From Bacillota bacterium (GTDB lineage: Bacteria > Bacillota > Bacilli > Bacillales > Cytobacillaceae): a DNA stretch of 11,293 bases. How positions within the stretch are numbered: position 1 is the stretch's first letter; every line of letters starts with the position of its first letter. The stretch spans positions 1 to 11,293 of the forward strand of contig JAEWIG010000365.1 of assembly GCA_023387295.1 (NCBI GenBank). The letters are read 5' to 3'. The position numbers and the translations under genes were made by a program. Under the pieces are notes generated by a model. The model saw only the letters and a list, made by a program, of their open reading frames with translations, was not told the DNA's origin and ran no database searches. Shown here piece after piece: positions 6,870 to 11,293 of this stretch.

Positions 6870-7994
6870 ATGTTAACATCAAAAAAACCATTAGTGCCCA
6901 CTCAAGATGCGTGGGAAGCATATAGAGATATAGAGCAATTCGGGAAGATGACATTATCGAATATCGAATTTACGACAACTGTTTTATGTAATATGCGATG
7001 TGAGCATTGTGCGGTAGGCTATACTTTGCAATCAAAAGACCCTGACGCTTTACCAATTGATGTATTGTTAAAGAGTTTAGATGAGGTCCCTCATTTACGA
7101 GCGCTTAGCATAACTGGCGGAGAACCGATGTTATCGAAGAAATCAGTGGAGAATTATGTGGTTCCACTCCTTCGCTATGCCCATAATCGTGGGGTGAAGA
7201 CACAAATTAATTCAAATCTAACGATGGAATTAAGTCGGTATGAAGCGATTATTCCATATTTAGACGTTCTTCATATTTCACACAATTGGGGTACAGAAGA
7301 GGACTTTATTGAGGGTGGCTTTGCAATGATGGAAAGAAAGCCAACGAAGGAACAACGTAAAACTCTTTATGAACGGATTATTCACAATAGCCGCGAATTA
7401 ACGAAGGCAGGGATTATCGTTTCAGCTGAGACGATGCTAAATAAACGAACACTTCCTCATATTGAGAACATCCATAAACAAATTGTGCATGACATGAAAT
7501 GCCAACGTCATGAGGTCCATCCGATGTATCCTTCTGATTTCGCTTCACAGCTTGAAACATTGTCATTGGATGAAATCCGGACAGCGATTCACCATCTTTT
7601 AGATATTCGTGACGAAAACACTTGGATGCTTTTCGGTACTCTTCCTTTTTATGCTTGCAGTGATAAGGAAGAGGATATCACTCTATTAAAAAGATTGTAT
7701 GCTGCCAAAAATGTAACACTCAGAAACGATCCAGACGGACGTTCTCGTCTAAACATTAATATTTTCACTGGAGATGTGATCGTAACTGACTTTGGTGATA
7801 CACCTCCACTAGGAAATATCCAAACAGACAAACTTGTCGACGTTTTTGATAGATGGCTTGATACCGATTTAGCCCGCTCTTTAAATTGCCACTGCCCACA
7901 GGTTCGCTGCCTCGGGCAGAATGTGCTTGTGAAAAACAACTATTACAAAGATATGGATTTTTTGGCTAGAAAAGCGAAGATTGAACTTTCTTAA
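6870..7994 (+). CDS. yfkAB: Radical SAM/CxCxxxxC motif protein, YfkAB family
   Basis: The protein has 374 residues. The radical SAM cluster motif is C40-N-M-R-C44-E-H-C47, the classical CX3CX2C that binds a [4Fe-4S] cluster and S-adenosylmethionine. GGEP (83-86) is the SAM amino-group motif. Near the C-terminus, C340-H-C342-P-Q-V-R-C347 is the CxCxxxxC motif that defines the YfkAB family of Bacillus and may hold a second metal cluster. To my knowledge the reaction and substrate are not established. The family is intact here as a single frame; in B. subtilis it was once annotated as two genes, yfkA and yfkB. A strong AAAGGAGAG ribosome binding site (6857-6865) precedes the ATG. The gene stands alone: mqo is divergent upstream and a strong terminator follows at 8003-8063, so neighbours give no hint of a substrate. 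Confidence 0.92.
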   Translation: MLTSKKPLVPTQDAWEAYRDIEQFGKMTLSNIEFTTTVLCNMRCEHCAVGYTLQSKDPDALPIDVLLKSLDEVPHLRALSITGGEPMLSKKSVENYVVPLLRYAHNRGVKTQINSNLTMELSRYEAIIPYLDVLHISHNWGTEEDFIEGGFAMMERKPTKEQRKTLYERIIHNSRELTKAGIIVSAETMLNKRTLPHIENIHKQIVHDMKCQRHEVHPMYPSDFASQLETLSLDEIRTAIHHLLDIRDENTWMLFGTLPFYACSDKEEDITLLKRLYAAKNVTLRNDPDGRSRLNINIFTGDVIVTDFGDTPPLGNIQTDKLVDVFDRWLDTDLARSLNCHCPQVRCLGQNVLVKNNYYKDMDFLARKAKIELS

Positions 7995-8002
7995 ATACGA
8001 AT

Positions 8003-8063
8003 GGCACTTTTCTAAAAAAGTTATCAGCTTTATTAAGATAACTTTTTTGAAAAGTGCCTTTTT
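8003..8063 (+). terminator. Rho-independent terminator after the YfkAB-like gene
   Basis: The arms 8003-8025 and 8037-8058 pair over 22 bp with a single bulged T (8013) and an 11-nt loop, followed by TTTTT (8059-8063). The hairpin begins 8 bp after the stop codon. It lies between convergent genes, but on the minus strand it lacks a good U-tract, so it mainly serves the plus-strand gene. Confidence 0.92.
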
Positions 8064-8083
8064 CATTAACTAGGATGGTTCCC

Positions 8084-8917
8084 TTATTTTTCACTCTCTT
8101 TTAAAAACTTTTTAACAATCTCATTGAACCTTTCACTATACTCCCAAAACATCATGTGTCCACCAAGAACTTCCACTTTAGATTCCGGTGTCAATTGTTG
8201 TGTATAACAAACTGCACGATCAGCCCAGTGTTCAGCAACAACAGTTAGAGTAGGAACAGCCTGACTTGCTTTTTTCGCTGCTTCACGATAATCAGAAAAC
8301 ATTCCTGAAGCAAACAGATTACTTGCGATATAGTATGGCGTTTTTAAGGATTGCTCCACTAGCCACGTTAACTCTTCCTTCTCAAGATTTCTTTTCACCA
8401 TCACTTGAGTTATGTAATTTGTTATAAATTCTCTTTGTCCACTAGAATTTCGTAAATAAGTATTATAAATTACTGCGATATCATCTAGCGCTCCTTCAAC
8501 CCATTCACTCTCGTTTGTTGATAAAGACTTTGGTGGCATGTCAACAAGAATTAATGATTTAATATTATCAAAACCATTTTGCTTAATATACTCCCAAACT
8601 GTTAAACAACCAAAGGACCATCCTACAAGTGTTGCATTTTTCACATCTAAGGCTTGTAGTACAATATTTAAATCCACTCCATGGGTGATGTAATCATTTC
8701 CTTGGATGGACATAGTCGATCTACCGTGACTCCTAGGATCAATAACGATCACTCGATTCGTTCTCGAAAAAAATTCTATCTGTTTTGAAAAAACTTCTGT
8801 AGTAAAAGTAAATCCCGGAATGAACACGATCGGTTCTCCAATGCCTTCTTCATGAATAAATAGTTCGACACCTGAATCAACTTCAATATACTTCCCACTA
8901 ATAAAGGACATACTCAT
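8084..8917 (-). CDS. Alpha/beta-fold hydrolase
   Basis: The protein has 277 residues, typical of single-domain alpha/beta hydrolases. An early GEPIVFIPGF (27-36) gives the oxyanion-hole strand and loop, and VIDPRSHGRS (58-67) is the usual strand-4 region. The nucleophile elbow is G99-W-S101-F-G103, with S101 catalytic. LVLVD-type strand 6 is seen as LILVDMP (122-128), the acidic residue is probably in VVAEHWADRA (E229 or D233), and the catalytic histidine is H254 in GGHMMFWE. The GGHMMFWE ending recalls esterase/non-heme chloroperoxidase-like members, but substrate cannot be deduced. No signal peptide is seen, so it is cytoplasmic. Two ATGs, 8917 and 8911, are both possible: AGGA lies 10 nt before the first and GGGGTG 8 nt before the second. 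It is divergent from the transporter gene, and the 230-bp region between them may be shared. Confidence 0.88.
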   Translation of the reverse strand: MSMSFISGKYIEVDSGVELFIHEEGIGEPIVFIPGFTFTTEVFSKQIEFFSRTNRVIVIDPRSHGRSTMSIQGNDYITHGVDLNIVLQALDVKNATLVGWSFGCLTVWEYIKQNGFDNIKSLILVDMPPKSLSTNESEWVEGALDDIAVIYNTYLRNSSGQREFITNYITQVMVKRNLEKEELTWLVEQSLKTPYYIASNLFASGMFSDYREAAKKASQAVPTLTVVAEHWADRAVCYTQQLTPESKVEVLGGHMMFWEYSERFNEIVKKFLKESEK

Positions 8918-9076
8918 AACACCCCAATCCTAGTTTTAACTACTATATTCACACTTAAGATTATTAATTCCGTTTTAGTGGGACAAAGGAATTTCACCCT
9001 CTGTTATTTCCTTCAACTTTACAATCCTTTCTTATCCAGATATCTACCACTATTTGCTTTGAATCACTGAGGGCAG

Positions 9077-9099
9077 ACACTAATATTTAGTGTTATAAT
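9077..9099 (+). promoter_or_regulatory. Candidate operator and -10 box upstream of the transporter
   Basis: A perfect inverted repeat, ACACTAA-TAT-TTAGTGT (9077-9093), directly abuts a consensus -10 hexamer TATAAT (9094-9099). No TTGACA-like -35 is found at 16-18 bp upstream. The repeat therefore fills the -35/-10 spacer, where a repressor could block or a MerR-type activator could remodel the promoter. A second inverted repeat, TTAATA-ACA-TATTAA (9102-9116), lies just downstream. An outer pair, AATCACT (9062-9068) and AGTGATT (9118-9124), brackets both. The start codon is about 50 bp downstream of the -10. Confidence 0.45.
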
Positions 9100-9147
9100 A
9101 CTTAATAACATATTAATAGTGATTTGACATTCTAAAGGAGACTATAC

Positions 9148-10383
9148 ATGAAATACATATGGAATAAATATATGAACACTCCTTTTGTTTTAAAAATGTC
9201 TCTCGGATTTCTACTTGGTATCATCGCCGGGCTAATTTTTAAAACAGAAACAGAAATTTTGCAGCCATTTGGCACTCTTCTTATTAATCTATTAAGTTTA
9301 ATTGCCATTCCTATTATTTTTCTAACAGTTGTATTGGCTGTAAATCAAATGAGTGTTACACAGCTTGGAAGAGTAGGTTGGAAATTAATCCTTTATTATG
9401 CAGCAACAACTGCTGCAGCTCTTTTAATTGGACTTGGACTCGCCTTTTTGTTTCATCCTGGAAACAAATTGGAATTGCCAAATGTACAAATAGATAAGCC
9501 TGAAACACCTGGTTTGTCAGATGTACTGCTAAAAATAGTACCTGATAATATCTTTCAAGCCTTCTCTAATGGAGACGTCCTAGCTATTACTTTTGTAGCC
9601 ACAATACTTGGCATCGGAATTTCAACAATGAAATTTTCAAACGACACTAGATTGATAGAATATGGGAAACTCCTTGAAAAGGTTTTTACAGCATTTAACG
9701 AGCTTCTTGGAATTGTTTTAAAAGGTATCCTTGCCTATGCTCCAATTGGTGTCTTTGCTATTAGTGCAGTGGCTTTTGGTAGCCAAGGTTGGACTTCCTT
9801 ACAGTCTCTTATTAAATTCATTGGGGTGTTTTATTTAGGTCTATGCATTCTCTGGCTCATTGTCTACACTGGTTTTCTTAAACTTTCAGGTACGCCCATT
9901 TTACAATTCTTTAAAAATACAAAGGAAGCCTATACAACAGCATTTTTCACTTCTAGTAGTATTGCTTCATTACCTATCGCCATTGAATCCGCTAAAAATG
10001 CTGGTATCTCTGAGAAAACAGCTAATTTTGCGTTGCCATTGGGTGCCGTTTTTAATTCTGATGGCGGTGCTTTACGAATGGGGGTATCCATCATTTTTGC
10101 CGCAAACGTGACAAACATGCAGCTTTCACTAACAGATCTCTTGATCATCACCTTAGTTGGAACATTACTTTCAATTGGTACATCAGGCGTTCCAGCGGCA
10201 GGACTCGTAACGTTGTCAGCGGTATTGACAATGTTCGGCTTACCATTAGAAATTGTCGCATTAATCGCTGGCATAGATGCCATCATTGGGATGGGAGGAA
10301 CAGCGTCTAATGTAGTCGGTGATATTGTCGGAGCAGCAGTCGTGGATCGTGCTGAGGAGAAGCAGCTAACACCTCCTATATAA
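9148..10383 (+). CDS. Dicarboxylate/amino acid:cation symporter-family transporter with atypical binding site
   Basis: The 411-residue membrane protein is of the DAACS family (GltT/GltP/DctA). Hydrophobic helices run from about residue 13, with two re-entrant hairpins expected near residues 260-300 and 340-360. The first hairpin has the serine-rich TSSSIASLP (268-276). The family NMDGT motif reads NSDGG (303-307), keeping N303 and D305. TSGVPAAG (345-352) marks the second hairpin. The last helix reads GIDAIIGMGGTASNVVGD (375-392). Aligned to archaeal GltPh, the cation-site D377, N388 and D392 are kept. However, the positions of D394 (amino group) and R397 (side-chain carboxylate) are G381 and G384. 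It is therefore unlikely to be an ordinary glutamate/aspartate carrier. Strong AAAGGAG (9134-9140) lies 7 nt before the ATG. The gene is monocistronic. Confidence 0.9.
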   Translation: MKYIWNKYMNTPFVLKMSLGFLLGIIAGLIFKTETEILQPFGTLLINLLSLIAIPIIFLTVVLAVNQMSVTQLGRVGWKLILYYAATTAAALLIGLGLAFLFHPGNKLELPNVQIDKPETPGLSDVLLKIVPDNIFQAFSNGDVLAITFVATILGIGISTMKFSNDTRLIEYGKLLEKVFTAFNELLGIVLKGILAYAPIGVFAISAVAFGSQGWTSLQSLIKFIGVFYLGLCILWLIVYTGFLKLSGTPILQFFKNTKEAYTTAFFTSSSIASLPIAIESAKNAGISEKTANFALPLGAVFNSDGGALRMGVSIIFAANVTNMQLSLTDLLIITLVGTLLSIGTSGVPAAGLVTLSAVLTMFGLPLEIVALIAGIDAIIGMGGTASNVVGDIVGAAVVDRAEEKQLTPPI

Positions 10384-10466
10384 GAAATATCTTAGTCCTT
10401 CAGAACAAGTAAAGAACAAATTATTCCTGCGAAGATAATTCATAGATGCTATCATCAGACAAACAT

Positions 10467-10506
10467 AAGACGAGCCTCCCGGACCATTCTGGGAGGCTCG
10501 TCTTTT
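10467..10506. terminator. Bidirectional rho-independent terminator
   Basis: The arms 10467-10480 and 10491-10504 form a perfect 14-bp GC-rich stem (AAGACGAGCCTCCC and its complement) with a 10-nt loop. A and T bases at the outer ends give a short U-run on the plus strand, ending in TCTTTTC. It lies between the convergent transporter and histidine kinase genes and probably ends both transcripts. The rest of 10384-10529 shows nothing recognisable. Confidence 0.88.
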
Positions 10507-10529
10507 CATTCATACGGTTCGATGAACTA

Positions 10530-11293
10530 TTATTTTCGTACTGCCGGTATAGTAATATTAAACGTCGTTCCCTTCTCTTTTTCACTCTCTACATGTATTT
10601 TTCCATTTACTTTACTAATCGTACTGTAAACCATCAGCATTCCGAGACCTGTACCTTCATTCTTTGTAGAATAATAGGGTCTCCCTAATTGCTCAACTTC
10701 TTCTTTCGACATCCCAATACCAGTATCTGTTATTTTAATGTTAATGGTTTTCTTGTTTTCAGACACATCGATAGTAAGGGTCCCGCCCATTTCTCTCATT
10801 GCTTCAATAGCATTTTTAAATAAATTTATTAGACATTGTTGAACTTGATTTTTATCATATTTCAGCATTAAAGTGTTATGAAAACATAATTGAATTTGAA
10901 CTTGATGCATATTGGCATATGGTCTCAATACATTCACTACATATTCTGTTTCTTCTTTCAGATTTGAATAAACCATGTTTTCAGATTGCGGTCTGGAAAA
11001 TGCTAAAAAGTCACTTACAATCCCTTCAGCCCGCTTTAATTCAATTAATGAATACTCAACATACTTTTTCTCCTCTTGTGTGATCGTTTGTGATTGATGT
11101 AGGAGTTGTAAGAAACCATTTGTTACAGTAAGTGGATTTCTAATTTCGTGTGCAACACTTGCGGTTAAATCACTCACCACATCAAATCTTTCCAATTGAA
11201 ATAATAAGTCTCGGTCATGTCGATTTGCTATCATTTGCTCAATCAAAACCATGATAACTGCCATCAAAAATGCATGTGTCACTAGTGTATAAT
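10530..11293 (-). CDS. Sensor histidine kinase, C-terminal part (KinB-like), 5' end outside the window
   Basis: The frame is open to the right edge, so the N-terminal sensor is missing. A GTG at 11282 could be read as a start, but it is in mid-frame with coding sequence (YTL) before it and is not convincing. What is visible begins with the end of a membrane helix (AFLMAVIMVLIEQMIA). The dimerisation/phosphoacceptor domain follows with SVAHEIRNPL, the histidine codon being at 11150-11148. Next come the N-box NLFKNAIEAM, the G1 box DTGIGM and the G2 box GTGLGM, ending in TTFNITIPAV. All kinase motifs are intact. The arrangement, with the last helix running straight into the HisKA domain without a HAMP or PAS domain, resembles KinB-type sporulation kinases and related Bacillus sensors that feed a phosphorelay. 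No response regulator is adjacent in the window. Signal and partner cannot be inferred. Confidence 0.93.
   Translation of the reverse strand, partial: YTLVTHAFLMAVIMVLIEQMIANRHDRDLLFQLERFDVVSDLTASVAHEIRNPLTVTNGFLQLLHQSQTITQEEKKYVEYSLIELKRAEGIVSDFLAFSRPQSENMVYSNLKEETEYVVNVLRPYANMHQVQIQLCFHNTLMLKYDKNQVQQCLINLFKNAIEAMREMGGTLTIDVSENKKTINIKITDTGIGMSKEEVEQLGRPYYSTKNEGTGLGMLMVYSTISKVNGKIHVESEKEKGTTFNITIPAVRK

Noticed and set aside
8941..9000. Minus-strand TTGTCC-N17-TAATCT as the promoter of the alpha/beta hydrolase
   Set aside because: The -10 matches only three of six consensus bases and nothing else supports it, so it was not listed as a feature.
9930..10286. Minus-strand open frame of 118 codons inside the transporter gene
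   Set aside because: It lies entirely opposite a well-supported membrane transporter frame and has no domain or start signal of its own.
11280..11282. GTG at 11282 as the true start of the histidine kinase
   Set aside because: The frame stays open to the window edge and the visible part starts within a hydrophobic helix. Membrane kinases of this type have a larger N-terminal sensor, so the gene is truncated by the window.

Overview
The window looks like chromosomal DNA of a low-GC Firmicute, most likely a Bacillaceae species. The reasons are the AT-rich composition, strong AAGGAG-type ribosome binding sites, U-tailed hairpin terminators, a YfkAB-type radical SAM protein, a long Bacillus-type malate:quinone oxidoreductase and a KinB-like sporulation-type sensor kinase. 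No transposase, integrase, CRISPR array, rRNA or tRNA was seen.

Region 1 (1-4900, all minus strand) is the most distinctive part. Read in transcription order it holds a sigma-54 enhancer-binding activator (3020-4687), a 227-bp control region, a DUF917 protein (1686-2792), a short hydantoinase/oxoprolinase-A-like protein (146-1702) and the first 42 codons of an NCS1-type (cytosine/purine/hydantoin) permease that leaves the window at base 1. The control region carries a near-perfect -24/-12 promoter, TTGGCAC-N5-TTGCAT, plus two palindromes upstream that could bind the activator. The activator probably senses a small molecule through its N-terminal GAF-like/PAS region and switches on SigL(sigma-54)-dependent uptake and breakdown of a cyclic amide such as a hydantoin or thiohydantoin. 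The exact substrate is not shown by the sequence.

Region 2 (4901-6500, minus) is malate:quinone oxidoreductase (mqo), closed by a strong terminator at 4901-4937. Region 3 (6501-6869) is a 369-bp AT-rich divergent intergenic region. Region 4 (6870-8063, plus) is a YfkAB-family radical SAM protein with both its CX3CX2C and CXCX4C cysteine motifs and a long terminator hairpin.

Region 5 (8084-10506) has an alpha/beta hydrolase (minus) and a divergently transcribed dicarboxylate/amino acid:cation symporter-family transporter (plus). The transporter has glycines at two positions that normally contact substrate, so its substrate may be unusual. Perfect inverted repeats lie in the promoter area between the two genes. 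A symmetric terminator at 10467-10506 separates the transporter from the convergent 3' part of a sensor histidine kinase (10530-11293, minus), whose N-terminal sensor lies outside the window.

Four starts differ from the longest open frame or needed a decision: DUF917 (ATG at 2792, not TTG at 2813), the HyuA-like gene (ATG at 1702, not 1714), the activator (ATG at 4687, not 4696) and the hydrolase (8917 or 8911, undecided).
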